A stretch of 64,000 bases of DNA, taken from an uncultured Eubacteriales bacterium. GTDB lineage: Bacteria; Bacillota; Clostridia; Oscillospirales; Acutalibacteraceae. Under the pieces are notes generated by a model that did no database searches, was not told where the DNA came from, and saw only the letters and a program-made list of their open reading frames with translations. Position numbers and translations under genes: made by a program. Location of the stretch: NCBI GenBank assembly GCA_934647945.1, contig CAKUFK010000003.1:62001-126000 (forward strand), written 5' to 3'. Shown here piece by piece: positions 7,730-15,995 of the stretch. Numbering within the stretch: position 1 is the stretch's first letter; the number at the start of each line of letters is the position of its first letter.

Positions 7730-8698
7730 TCACGGCAGCGCCACCGGCTCCAGACAGGCCTGTTCCTCCTCATCCAGCCGCCGCAGCAGCCCGGCCAGCC
7801 GGTCCAACACCTCTGGACGCCGTGAGACGTTGTATTTGAGGCCGAGCATCATGGCCGAAGAGCTCTGGTCGACCAGTGCGGCATAGCGGGCCAAATCGGC
7901 CGGGATCCCGGCCTGCTCCAGAAGGCCCAGGCCCCGGAAGGTCATCTGGAAATGCTCCCGCAGGCAGCGGTACCGCCGTATATCCAGAACCCGGTCCCCG
8001 GCCGTCTTCATACCCTCGGCCTCCAAGGCCAACGAAGCGAGGCAGGCGATCCCGAACTGGTTGTCACTTCCGTCCATATTCCGGGACGTGAGATAGTCGT
8101 GCAGGATCCGCCTGTACCGTTCCGGTTCAAACTGGCAGACGGGATTCGGGGCATACGCCGTGAAAAGCAGACCCAGCAGCTTTTTCTGAGCGTTCGCCAT
8201 ACTCGACACGAAGTCGGGATAGGCGACACGGAACGGCTTATAATGCTCGCCTTCCAGATATCCAATCGAAAGGAAACATCCCTCTCCGTCATCGTAGCCG
8301 TAAATCAGATTGTTATGGATAAAATGGCCTTTTTGATACCGGCTCTTGCCCGGTATGTAATACTCATCAAAAGAACCGAGCTGATACAACCCCTGATCCA
8401 GCATATCTTTCACAATCGCCACAATGTCGAACGATGGCCGCGAAAAGAGGGAGGGAGACACGTTGAAGAAATGCTCCATCGGCAGAATCTCTTCTGTCCC
8501 AAACCGCCATTTGCTGTATATATACGGGCTGAGGACCTGGTTGTCTTTCTTCCATATCAGGTTGGTATATTGCATGGTCAGCCAGGGAAGCAGCTGTGGA
8601 TCGTTCCCCAGCAGGATGCTCAGCCAGAATGCATGATCCTGGTAGGATTGGATAGGCGAATTTTGTTCCAGCGGCAGCTCCACAACTTTACGAGACAA
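7730..8698 (-). CDS. BtrH/C39-like-fold protein of unknown function, paralogue 1
   Basis: 322 residues, TTG start with AAAGGAGG 6 nt upstream, and the first gene of a two-gene unit with its own promoter at 8738-8765. Conserved blocks shared with its downstream partner are ELPLEQNSPIQSYQDHAFW, LTMQYTNLIWKK, GHFIHNNLIYGYDDGEGCF and NPVCQFEPERYRRIL. The C-terminal 80 residues are helical. A tandem duplication kept at full length in both copies suggests a heteromeric partner or two substrates. The function is not known to me. Confidence 0.78.
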   Translation of the reverse strand: MSRKVVELPLEQNSPIQSYQDHAFWLSILLGNDPQLLPWLTMQYTNLIWKKDNQVLSPYIYSKWRFGTEEILPMEHFFNVSPSLFSRPSFDIVAIVKDMLDQGLYQLGSFDEYYIPGKSRYQKGHFIHNNLIYGYDDGEGCFLSIGYLEGEHYKPFRVAYPDFVSSMANAQKKLLGLLFTAYAPNPVCQFEPERYRRILHDYLTSRNMDGSDNQFGIACLASLALEAEGMKTAGDRVLDIRRYRCLREHFQMTFRGLGLLEQAGIPADLARYAALVDQSSSAMMLGLKYNVSRRPEVLDRLAGLLRRLDEEEQACLEPVALP

Positions 8699-8737
8699 AA
8701 TGCTCCTCCTTTTGTCCTCCGACGCAGATTTAGATTT

Positions 8738-8765
8738 ATTATAGCATATACTGACCGATTCACAA
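8738..8765 (-). promoter_or_regulatory. Promoter of the tandem paralogue pair
   Basis: On the minus strand TTGTGA is 16 bp from TATAAT. Upstream, CAGACG and CGTCTG form an inverted repeat at 8791-8816. Confidence 0.55.
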
Positions 8766-8861
8766 TATACTTTATGTGATAAATAGGGATCAGACGTTCA
8801 AGTGATATACCGTCTGACCGGTTCGAAGCGGACAAGGCGGCGTGGTCATTTTTCGGGTACG

Positions 8862-8892
8862 CAAAAGGCCGCCTTTAAAGGCGGCCTTTCTT
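8862..8892. terminator. Terminator ending the leftward pilus/BTAD gene run
   Basis: Stem AAAGGCCGCC / GGCGGCCTTT (8864-8873 and 8880-8889) with loop TTTAAA. TTTTGCG follows on the minus strand, 40 bp past the stop at 8931. Confidence 0.75.
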
Positions 8893-8930
8893 ATGTTGCA
8901 GATCCGGATATTCGATCACGGCATCGGCGG

Positions 8931-9383
8931 TCATTCCCACTGAATCGTGGGCTCGGAGCCGTCCTCGAGCGCCTCGTCGATGAGGCGGAGCATCTCCAAT
9001 GTACTGCGGAACGACTGTTGTTTCTGGGATTCGACCCATTGTATGGTCCCCTGCCAGGTGGCATTGCGGCGGAACTGGACATGGATGATGAAGGTCGCTT
9101 TGTTTTTTTCGCTCATGTTTCCACACCTTTTTCCCTTTTTGACGGGTGAGGGTCGTTTTTTATCGTAAAAGCAACGATAATTGTCAAAACGGCAGGGGAA
9201 CGACAGGGTGTCGAAAAGTTCCTCCAGGACACCGAGCAGTTCCCGATCGTTGCGAAAGGGAATGGATTTGTCATAGTATCCGTTATATACCTCACCGCAA
9301 GGGATACGGTCTTCAAATGAGGAGACATGAACCGTTACCAAGGTCGACATGGCCGTCACCAACGGCTTGGCAGAAACCACCAC
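8931..9383 (-). CDS. Hypothetical protein, last gene of the leftward run, own BTAD-type promoter
   Basis: 150 residues from GTG at 9383, which has AAGGGGGG about 11 nt upstream. A longer frame opens at 9434, but that start lies inside the promoter described at 9414-9445, so it cannot be used from that promoter. The C-terminal half (KATFIIHVQFRRNATWQGTIQWVE, then FRSTLEMLRLIDEAL) forms a small beta domain plus helix that I recognise as a recurrent Clostridial module without assigned function. The N-terminal half is Tyr/Phe-rich and Cys-containing. Context suggests a role in or control of the pilus-like system. Confidence 0.65.
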   Translation of the reverse strand: MVVSAKPLVTAMSTLVTVHVSSFEDRIPCGEVYNGYYDKSIPFRNDRELLGVLEELFDTLSFPCRFDNYRCFYDKKRPSPVKKGKRCGNMSEKNKATFIIHVQFRRNATWQGTIQWVESQKQQSFRSTLEMLRLIDEALEDGSEPTIQWE

Positions 9384-9413
9384 GGCAGTCCGTCCCCCCT
9401 TCAAACTTCTTCC

Positions 9414-9445
9414 ATTATAAAAGTATCCGGTCACAGGACGGTCAC
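9414..9445 (-). promoter_or_regulatory. SARP/BTAD-type promoter: direct GTGACCG repeats and -10
   Basis: On the minus strand GTGACCG occurs twice on an 11-bp pitch (9439-9445 and 9428-9434, spacer TCCT). Exactly 8 bp then separate the second copy from TATAAT (9414-9419). No -35 consensus is present. The arrangement is the same as at 16175-16206. Confidence 0.75.
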
Positions 9446-9491
9446 ATGAAGGATGATAGGAGGATTTATTGACGGGCCATGACCAAAGCTG

Positions 9492-10559
9492 TCAAACCGG
9501 CAGCTTTTTGGCCAGCGTGTCCGGACTTGCGCTGTAGGCCAGGGCATTTTCCCGGGATATGACCCCTGAAGCCGCCAGACGCAGGAGATCCGCGTCCATG
9601 GCCTGCATTCCCTGGGCCCCGCCGGCATACAGCACGTTGTCGATCTGATAGATTTTCGATTCCCGGATCATGGTGCGGATGGCCGGGGTGGCGACCATGA
9701 TTTCAAACGCGGGGACGAGGTGGCCGTCCAAGGTGGGGATGAGCTGCTGGGAGACGACGGCCTGCAAGACCATGGACAACTGTACCCGGATCTGCTGCTG
9801 CTGGTTCGGCGGGAAAACGTCGATGATCCGGTCGATCGTCTTAGCGGCACCGACCGTGTGCAGGGTGGACAGGACGAGCTGCCCGGTCTCCGCCGCCGTA
9901 ATGACGGTCCGGATGGTCTCGAAATCCCGCATTTCACCGAGGAGGATGACATCCGGGGCCTGACGCAGCGCGGCACGCAGAGCCGGCTCATACCCCTCGG
10001 TATCGTGGGAGATTTCCCGCTGGCTGACGATGCAGCGGTCATGGGTATGGAGGAATTCGATCGGATCCTCCAGCGTGATGACATGCCCCTCGCGCGTGTG
10101 ATTGATCCGGTCGATCATACAGGCGAGGGTGGTGGATTTACCGCTGCCGGCCGCCCCGGTGATCAGAATGAGCCCTTTTTGCCGACCGCAGAGATCCAGG
10201 ACCGCGGGAGGGATGTGGAGCGCGTCCGCGTCCGGCAGGGAAAAGGAGACGATCCGCAGGACGGCGGACAAGGAACTCCGCTGCTTATACGCGCTGCAGC
10301 GGAAGCGGCCGAGACCACTGACCGAAAAGGAGAAATCGTCGTCTCCGGAATTTAAGAGCGCGTCCAGGCTCCTCTGGCGGTCCAATTCATAGATCGCCCG
10401 GATCAGCTCCTCGGTGTCGCCTGGGGAGAGATGCTCCGTCCCCACATGGGTGATGCGCCCGTTGATTTTAAACGCCAGCGGGCTGCCGGATACAATCAGG
10501 ATATCCGAGGCTCCCGCCTTCATGGCATCCTGCAGCATGGGCAGCAAGGGGGTGGGCAT
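9492..10559 (-). CDS. pilT: PilT-family type IV pilus ATPase
   Basis: 355 residues. The N-terminal PAS-like domain (KAGASDILIVSGSPLAFKINGRI) is followed by a RecA-type core. Walker A is GAAGSGKSTT (Lys141), the Asp-box is in ITLEDPIEF, Walker B is DVILLGEMRD, and the His-box is LVLSTLHTVGAAKTIDRIIDVFP. This set is diagnostic of PilT retraction ATPases rather than PilB. The true start is ATG 10559, set by AGAGGAGG 8 nt upstream; longer upstream frame lies inside the preceding gene. It acts at the cytoplasmic face with PilC. It is the only pilus ATPase in the window. Confidence 0.93.
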   Translation of the reverse strand: MPTPLLPMLQDAMKAGASDILIVSGSPLAFKINGRITHVGTEHLSPGDTEELIRAIYELDRQRSLDALLNSGDDDFSFSVSGLGRFRCSAYKQRSSLSAVLRIVSFSLPDADALHIPPAVLDLCGRQKGLILITGAAGSGKSTTLACMIDRINHTREGHVITLEDPIEFLHTHDRCIVSQREISHDTEGYEPALRAALRQAPDVILLGEMRDFETIRTVITAAETGQLVLSTLHTVGAAKTIDRIIDVFPPNQQQQIRVQLSMVLQAVVSQQLIPTLDGHLVPAFEIMVATPAIRTMIRESKIYQIDNVLYAGGAQGMQAMDADLLRLAASGVISRENALAYSASPDTLAKKLPV

Positions 10560-10575
10560 GGTCACGGCCTCCTCT

Positions 10576-11094
10576 TTAGTCGTTGCCCGGCCAGACGGGA
10601 AGGGGGGCTTCCGAGGCCGGTTCCTCCGTGCCGCGGAGAACGCGGCGCAAAACCGTGGTGCGCATGGGGTTTTCAAGCGGCAGGATTTCGAGCTGTGTGA
10701 CGATCTGCCGCTGCCCGTCCCCGACCGGGACAGAAAATTCAAGGATCCCGTCGGCGAGGGACACCGACTTGATCTGGGCGAGCTGTTTCCGGTAGAGTTC
10801 CTCATACACCGCCTGCCGGCTGGGGAGCGTATCGGCGGACAGCGTTTCGGCTTCGGGAAGGGAGGCGAACTCCCGCCTGGCCTTGACCAGGGCGTCGTCG
10901 ATTGCGGCGAGCGTATCTTCGACCGCCCGATCGGCCTTATAATAGGCCACCGTGTGGTCCGCCGCCCGTTCGGTCAGGCGAAGGTCGGCCCGCGCGGACA
11001 GAAACGATAGGATACCGAAGGTAGTCAGTGCCAAGACCACAAAAATCATGAGGATGGAGGAAGCTCCCATCCCGCCGGGACGGCGTTTGTTCAT
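10576..11094 (-). CDS. Pilus-associated membrane-anchored protein (minor pilin-like)
   Basis: 172 residues. A short basic N-terminus and GGMGASS lead into one hydrophobic segment (ILMIFVVLALTTFGILSFLSA). A long soluble domain follows, starting with a helix (DHTVAYYKADRAVEDTLAAIDDAL) and ending in beta strands. Its ATG overlaps the TGA of the preceding gene (ATGA), so it is translationally coupled. The architecture matches minor pilin or pilus assembly proteins in Clostridial clusters. There is no canonical GFxxxE prepilin cleavage site. Confidence 0.75.
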   Translation of the reverse strand: MNKRRPGGMGASSILMIFVVLALTTFGILSFLSARADLRLTERAADHTVAYYKADRAVEDTLAAIDDALVKARREFASLPEAETLSADTLPSRQAVYEELYRKQLAQIKSVSLADGILEFSVPVGDGQRQIVTQLEILPLENPMRTTVLRRVLRGTEEPASEAPLPVWPGND

Positions 11095-11516
11095 TGCGGC
11101 ACCTCCTCGGCAAAGGGGACGAAACGGGAGAGGGGAAGGCGGCAGCACGGCTCCGTGTCCGTCCCGCTGTAGACGCAGATCTCCCCGGTTTCGAGGAGCC
11201 CGGCTAGGGCATCGCCGTCGGTCACCAGCACGGTCACGGTCAGGCCCTCCTCGAATACGCGGGTGTAGAGGGCGGAGAGATCGTCCCGGATTTCATAGGT
11301 CCACCCATCGGAGGAAGCGAACAGGGCGGTCCCCTTGACGCGGAACTGCTCGGCGGTATCCTGAGCTCTCTCGACTGCGTCGCTCAGCCGGGTGCTTTCC
11401 CGTTCCTTTTCGTGCGCCGCGACGAAAAGGCGCAGCGTAACGGCGGTGGATAGGGAAAAGAACAGAATGACCACGATGAGTTCCATGAGGAACGCCATCG
11501 AACCGCGCTTTTTCAT
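11091..11516 (-). CDS. Prepilin-like protein
   Basis: 141 residues. KKRGSMAFLMELIVVILFFSLSTA looks like a class III (prepilin) signal: a basic n-region, Gly at -1, then a hydrophobic stretch containing one Glu. If cleavage is after the Gly, the Glu is at +7 rather than the usual +5. The helix VAAHEKERESTRLSDAVERAQDTAE and a beta-rich domain with two Cys (CVYSG, PCCRLP) follow. It overlaps the next gene by 4 nt. It is probably a minor pilin. Confidence 0.75.
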   Translation of the reverse strand: MKKRGSMAFLMELIVVILFFSLSTAVTLRLFVAAHEKERESTRLSDAVERAQDTAEQFRVKGTALFASSDGWTYEIRDDLSALYTRVFEEGLTVTVLVTDGDALAGLLETGEICVYSGTDTEPCCRLPLSRFVPFAEEVPQ

Positions 11517-11549
11517 CGAATTCCTCCTTTCACCCGCCGGGGAATGGCC

Positions 11550-12008
11550 TTATTCACGGCAAAGAGCGATATGCAGGGTATGGGGCTGGCCGTCGCGGCT
11601 GGCCGAGGTGACGGCCAGCAGGCCGTCCTCCTCCTCGATGGAAAAGGAAGAGAGAGCGGTGACGGTTTCCCCCTTTTCGGGAGAAAAGGGGGTGGCTGCC
11701 TCGGCGAACCATTCCCGCAGGACGCCGCCGGTGTAATAGATACAAGTTTCAAAGAGATCCCCGTCAAACTCCTGTGTCAAGACCAGCACAGACAAGCCAT
11801 CCCGGGTTTCGAGAGAGACGCGGTCGGCGGCCCTAACCTTGTTGGCCACGTAGGAAAGGGACGCGCGCACATCCCCCCGGGCCTCCGTGTGCTCAACGGT
11901 GCGTTTGTATACCCGTGCGCCGATGAGGATGAGCAGCAGGGAAAGCAGGGCGAATAAGCCGTACAGCAGGACGACGAACAGGGTGTCGGCGGTGTGCTTC
12001 CGGTTCAT
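11550..12008 (-). CDS. DUF4860-like pilus cluster protein
   Basis: 152 residues. A single N-terminal membrane segment (FVVLLYGLFALLSLLLILIGARVY) is followed by an alpha/beta soluble domain (RASLSYVANKVRAADRVSLETRDG). I assign it to the DUF4860 type, which accompanies pilus genes in Clostridia. Its ATG overlaps the TGA of the preceding gene by 4 nt. It is probably a pilin-like or assembly-platform component. Confidence 0.75.
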   Translation of the reverse strand: MNRKHTADTLFVVLLYGLFALLSLLLILIGARVYKRTVEHTEARGDVRASLSYVANKVRAADRVSLETRDGLSVLVLTQEFDGDLFETCIYYTGGVLREWFAEAATPFSPEKGETVTALSSFSIEEEDGLLAVTSASRDGQPHTLHIALCRE

Positions 12009-12376
12009 CCCGCCCCGCCCCCTTCCATAAGGACCGCAGTGGGGGGGGAACCGCCGCCGCGGCGGACAATCTGGACTGTGGGCCAGATGTTGTCGCCGAA
12101 GGGCTCGTAGTCCACGACGTACCGGCTGTGATCGATTTGCAGGCCGTAATGCTCTTCCAGATAAGAGAGGCTGTCGGGATAGGCCCCCTCGATAGCGTAG
12201 CAGCTCACGAGGGATTTGCGGACGGCGCGTTCAAGCGCCTGCTGCCGTTCCTCCTCCGCGGTGCCCGACATCCGGAAAAAGCCGAAAAGGAAAAGCAGCA
12301 GGACGGCCACGGCGAGCAGCAGGGGACACAGCACCCTCCAGAAGGTGAGGGTGCGCCGGACCGGATAGAGATGCAT
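12005..12376 (-). CDS. Small pseudopilin-like membrane protein
   Basis: 123 residues. One membrane segment (VLCPLLLAVAVLLLFLFGFF) is followed by an amphipathic helix (EEERQQALERAVRKSLVSCYAIEGAYPDSLSYLEEHYGL in outline). The A-x-x-x-Y-x-x-E-G-x-YP-x-x-L pattern is the one seen in type II/IV (pseudo)pilins after the transmembrane helix. No prepilin peptidase site is visible. Overlaps the DUF4860-like gene by 4 nt and follows the PilC gene by 42 bp. Confidence 0.72.
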   Translation of the reverse strand: MHLYPVRRTLTFWRVLCPLLLAVAVLLLFLFGFFRMSGTAEEERQQALERAVRKSLVSCYAIEGAYPDSLSYLEEHYGLQIDHSRYVVDYEPFGDNIWPTVQIVRRGGGSPPTAVLMEGGGAG

Positions 12377-12418
12377 GGGATCACCAGCCTTTCGCAGTTT
12401 GGGCGGAGGATGCGGGCC

Positions 12419-13480
12419 TTAGCCGATGGCGGAGAGGATGCCGATGAGAGGCAGCATGACCGAAAGCAGGATGCTGCCGATGATGACGGAGAGCAGGATG
12501 ACCAGAGTGGGTTCGATGAGCGCCACGACACCCGAAAGGGATTCCTCTACATCGGTCTCGTATTGGGCGGCCATGTTTTTCATCACGTCGTCGAGCCGGC
12601 CGGTTTTTTCGCCGGTCTGGATCAGACGTGCATACAGACCGGAAAAGAGGCCCAGCTCGAGCAGGGCGGCGGAAAACGCTTTGCCGCGGGAGACTTTGTC
12701 CCGGCAGAGGCGGATTTTATTCCGGACGGTGGGGTCGGCTACGACCTCTTCAGCCAGTTCCAGCGCCTCCCCGAGATCGTATCCGCTGGAGAGGAGCATG
12801 GACATGACGGAGGCGAAGCGGCTCGAGGCGATCTGACGGTAAAGGCGGCGGAGGACCGGCAGGCGGGAGCTCAAAGACATGAGGGCCTGCCGCCCTTTGG
12901 CGGAAAGCGAGAGCAGCAGCATGGCGACAAGCAGCGCGAGCAGGACGGCGACCACCACCAGGGCACAGCGGCCGATCACGACGCCGGTGGAGACCATCCC
13001 CGTGTTGGCGGACGCCTCGGCCCCGAGGTCGGCGAGGACGGAGGAGAAGATGGGCATCACCGCGACCACCAGGACAGCGATGACGGCCGCCATGAGAAGG
13101 ATGAGGATGAGCGGGTAGAGCACGGCGCTGCGCACGGCCCCCCGCAGGCGGGCCTCCCGTTCGTAATAGAGGCTCAGCGAATCGAGGACTTCCTCGAGCT
13201 TACCGGCCGTTTCCCCGATGCGGATCATATGCACCATGTAAGAGGGGAAAACGCCGGCCTGCCGGACCGCTTCATACAGCGAGCCGGTTTCCCTGGCCGT
13301 ATCCGCAATCCGGCGCAGAAGCTCCCGCCCGGCGCCGGTGCCTTCCTCGGTCAGGGAGGCCAGTCCGTCCCCCAGGGGGATTCCCGCCTTGAGCAGCAGG
13401 CCCGCTTGGGTACAGAACAGGGCGGTTTCTTTCGCCGGTATCCGTCCGGACGTCCGGGCGGCAGTTTTTTGGTTGTTCAT
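12419..13480 (-). CDS. pilC: Type II secretion/type IV pilus inner membrane platform protein (PilC/GspF)
   Basis: 353 residues with two T2SSF domains. The first contains LCTQAGLLLKAGIPLGDGL and MIRIGETAGKLEEVLDSL. The second contains MSMLLSSGYDLGEALELAEE and LIQTGEKTGRLDDVMKNMA. Three membrane segments are visible (about 150-180, 200-230 and 325-350). The start is ATG 13480 with GGAAGGG 8 nt upstream. It is the platform on which PilT acts and identifies the run as a pilus or pseudopilus system. Confidence 0.92.
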   Translation of the reverse strand: MNNQKTAARTSGRIPAKETALFCTQAGLLLKAGIPLGDGLASLTEEGTGAGRELLRRIADTARETGSLYEAVRQAGVFPSYMVHMIRIGETAGKLEEVLDSLSLYYEREARLRGAVRSAVLYPLILILLMAAVIAVLVVAVMPIFSSVLADLGAEASANTGMVSTGVVIGRCALVVVAVLLALLVAMLLLSLSAKGRQALMSLSSRLPVLRRLYRQIASSRFASVMSMLLSSGYDLGEALELAEEVVADPTVRNKIRLCRDKVSRGKAFSAALLELGLFSGLYARLIQTGEKTGRLDDVMKNMAAQYETDVEESLSGVVALIEPTLVILLSVIIGSILLSVMLPLIGILSAIG

Positions 13481-13547
13481 AGCACCCTTCCTTTCGCAGC
13501 GGCCACGGATCCCGGGCGGCCCGTGTATCTGGCCGGCGGCTTTTTCA

Positions 13548-14705
13548 TCAATAGACCCGCAGCTCGGTGTACTGGCTGCCGTCGCCGATATAATCTTCAA
13601 TGCCCTGTCCCATCGAGGCGCCGAAAGTGGCGTCCATCAGCTTCCAGGTCCCGCCGCTGAAATAGATCTTGACAGCGACCCAACCCTTTTCCTTGGTGTA
13701 GATGAGGTTCCAGGCATGGCTCAGATCCCCCGGAGACACCGTCCCGATGACCAGCTTGGTCGGGATGCCCTGCGCCCGCAGCATGGCGGTGACCAGGGCG
13801 GCGTAATCGAAACAAATCCCCTTGTTGGTGCGCAGCGTGTCGTCCACATCGGGCAGATAGCCGGACGTCACGGTTTTGGCTTTGTCGGTGTCGTATTTTA
13901 TATGGCCGGTGACATAGGTATAAACCGCCTCGATTTTGGCGAGATCGCCCGATGCGCCGGCGCAAAGGTCGAAGGACTTTTTGACCGCCGCAGAGGCGGC
14001 GGAATAGGCGATATATTGGTTTGGATACAGAAAGGGGGAGAAAGAGCTGGACAGGGAGACGTCCAGAGTCACGGAATAGAGTTCGCTGTAGCTGCTTCCG
14101 GTGATGTTGCGCATCACCCGCACCTTGTAGCTGCCGTTGCCGGCCTGCAGGGGAAAGACCTCATATCTCCCATCGGTGTTCAGATCATAATTGTAGGTGC
14201 GCCCGGGGGTAATAATCTGCACCTTGATTTTGGATGCGCTCCCGCTGTATTTGACCATAACGTATCCGTCTTCGATATGACTGGCGTCGATTGTGGCGTC
14301 TCCCCCCGCATACACCACCGTGCCTGACGCCGCGGGTTCGCGGATATGAATCGGTCCGGTATACGGAGGAGGGGAGGTGGGTGGTGTGGTGGTGGGAACA
14401 GTCGGCTTTTTCGTGATGGACGGCCGGTCAGAGGAGGCGCCGGCCTGAGAAGAGGGATCCGGCGGCGTCTCGGAGGAGGCGGGAGTGTCCGGCCCGGAGG
14501 GATCGTCCGGCGTTTGGGAGGAAGGCGGCTCGGTTTGCTCGGCGGAAGAGCCGCCGCTCGGAGAGACAGTAGAAAGCAAGGAAGACACATCGTCTTCCTT
14601 GCTCGATATACAGGAAGAAGGATCGGGGTCCTGGACTGCGCAGGCGCACAGGAAACATGCGGAAGCGAGCAGAAAACCGATGAGGCGGACAAGAGGGTTC
14701 CGCAT
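13548..14705 (-). CDS. Lipoprotein with transglutaminase-like domain
   Basis: 385 residues. The signal peptide ends in the lipobox LCAC (Cys22). A Ser/Pro/Thr-rich stalk (about 30-115) and a beta domain (about 115-215) precede a transglutaminase-core domain. Its triad is Cys in TNKGICFDYAAL, His in LSHAWNLIYT and Asp in WKLMDATFG. Such domains act as extracytoplasmic proteases or cross-linking enzymes. It lies 34 bp after the BTAD regulator gene and 67 bp before pilC, inside the same leftward run, so a role in the pilus-like structure or wall attachment is plausible. Confidence 0.9.
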   Translation of the reverse strand: MRNPLVRLIGFLLASACFLCACAVQDPDPSSCISSKEDDVSSLLSTVSPSGGSSAEQTEPPSSQTPDDPSGPDTPASSETPPDPSSQAGASSDRPSITKKPTVPTTTPPTSPPPYTGPIHIREPAASGTVVYAGGDATIDASHIEDGYVMVKYSGSASKIKVQIITPGRTYNYDLNTDGRYEVFPLQAGNGSYKVRVMRNITGSSYSELYSVTLDVSLSSSFSPFLYPNQYIAYSAASAAVKKSFDLCAGASGDLAKIEAVYTYVTGHIKYDTDKAKTVTSGYLPDVDDTLRTNKGICFDYAALVTAMLRAQGIPTKLVIGTVSPGDLSHAWNLIYTKEKGWVAVKIYFSGGTWKLMDATFGASMGQGIEDYIGDGSQYTELRVY

Positions 14706-14739
14706 GCCGTTTCGCCCCTTTCGGAAGATAGCCCGGCGG

Positions 14740-15963
14740 TTATGTCCCGGGGTTGTCGTCTAGAGGATCCACCGCTTCCAAGCGGTATTGAACCTTGACG
14801 GTTTCCATCGGGTATTCACGCTGATATAGACGGATGACACGGTCGAGGACCTTGCAGCCGTTCTCATAAGTGGTCTGGCCGAGCATGGTCACGAGCTGAG
14901 TCGAGCTGTAAAGGGAGACGGCGTCCCCCCGGCGGAGATTGTCCACAACACAGGATTGCAGCGCCGGCATGACCCGCTTGATGGTGTCCACGTCCGGAAT
15001 CTCGCCTTTGGAATCGGTGACCGTAATCAGCCCGATATGGATGGAGGCGCCGGTGCGGACCATGCTGCGGGCATTGACCCGGTAGATATTCTTGAATATC
15101 GCGTAGTCGCAGTAGAAAGCGCCCGGCAGGCGGCTGACCTCCATGAGGTCTTCCTTAATCACGCCGAGATCCATTTCCACGTTGTGCATGCTCTGGGCGA
15201 TTTTCCGATAGAGCTTGACGGTTTCCGGATTCATCGTCACGCCGAATTCGTCGTAAAATTGGCGGGATATCTGCTGGTAATGATCGACAGCCTTCCGGCT
15301 GCGTCCATCTTTGGCGTAAGCCAGCATCAGCAGGCGGTGGACCTCCTCCTCAAACGGGCTGTGGACGATCGATGTTTCGCAGACGTGGATCGCGTCGGTG
15401 TACCGCTTGGCCATAAGCAGCCCTTTGGCGAGATAGCGCACGCAATGGTTGTACTGGCTGGTGTAATAGGCGCTTTTGGAAACTACCCAGGACAATTCGG
15501 ACAGGGCGGGCAGAAAATCCCCGCCGTATTGCTCAAACGCTTTATACGCATATTCCAGCCGCATCTCCAGGTCCTCGGTTTTTTTGGCGTCGTTCCAATA
15601 CCGCTCGAATATTTCGGTATCGATCTCGCAGGGGATTTCCGGGTTCCAGAGATAGCAGTTGTGATCGTAACAGATGAATTCCACATCCGCCCCCGACAGG
15701 GTCCGCAGAGCGGTCCGTGCCCGGTAAATGAGGTTTTTGAGGATATGGAAAGGGTCGTCGTACTCCTCGTCCGGCCAGAGATCCTCCATCATGCGGTCGG
15801 GAGATATCTCCTTGCCGCGGTTGGCGAGAAGGTATTCAATGAGTGCCCACACCTTTTTGCTGCGGCCGATATTCCCAGTCAGAACCCGGTCCCCGTACTG
15901 GATGGCAAAATCGCCGAACATACGGATCTGAAGGGTTGTAGTCAGAGTGTCGATGGGAATCAC
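14740..15963 (-). CDS. BTAD (SARP-type) transcriptional regulator
   Basis: 407 residues from GTG at 15963. An OmpR-type winged helix (LQIRMFGDFAIQYGDRVLTG to about residue 110, with RSKKVWALIEYLLANRG) is followed by a bacterial transcriptional activator domain of TPR-like helices (about 115-255, ending YDEFGVTMNPETVKLY). This is the domain pair of Streptomyces SARP activators. Residues about 285-400 look like a degenerate nucleotide-cyclase fold (IHIGLITVTD, then VVDNLRRGDAVSLYSSTQLV), without a GGDEF signature. It is the first gene of the pilus-like run, divergent from the fibre operon. Confidence 0.9.
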   Translation of the reverse strand: MIPIDTLTTTLQIRMFGDFAIQYGDRVLTGNIGRSKKVWALIEYLLANRGKEISPDRMMEDLWPDEEYDDPFHILKNLIYRARTALRTLSGADVEFICYDHNCYLWNPEIPCEIDTEIFERYWNDAKKTEDLEMRLEYAYKAFEQYGGDFLPALSELSWVVSKSAYYTSQYNHCVRYLAKGLLMAKRYTDAIHVCETSIVHSPFEEEVHRLLMLAYAKDGRSRKAVDHYQQISRQFYDEFGVTMNPETVKLYRKIAQSMHNVEMDLGVIKEDLMEVSRLPGAFYCDYAIFKNIYRVNARSMVRTGASIHIGLITVTDSKGEIPDVDTIKRVMPALQSCVVDNLRRGDAVSLYSSTQLVTMLGQTTYENGCKVLDRVIRLYQREYPMETVKVQYRLEAVDPLDDNPGT

Positions 15964-15995
15964 ACCTTCTTTCCTTTTGGACGTTAACTACATAA

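Noticed and set aside
11215..11250. Repeated GGTCAC strings resembling the BTAD motif
   Set aside because: The spacing is 12 and 6 bp instead of 11, no -10 box follows at 8 bp, and the strings lie inside codons for a Val-Thr-rich strand.
12128..13660. A 510-codon plus-strand frame opposite the pilus genes
   Set aside because: Its composition (Gly, Asp, His, Gln runs) is typical of an antisense shadow. The minus strand encodes complete PilC and partners with ribosome sites and coupled stops.
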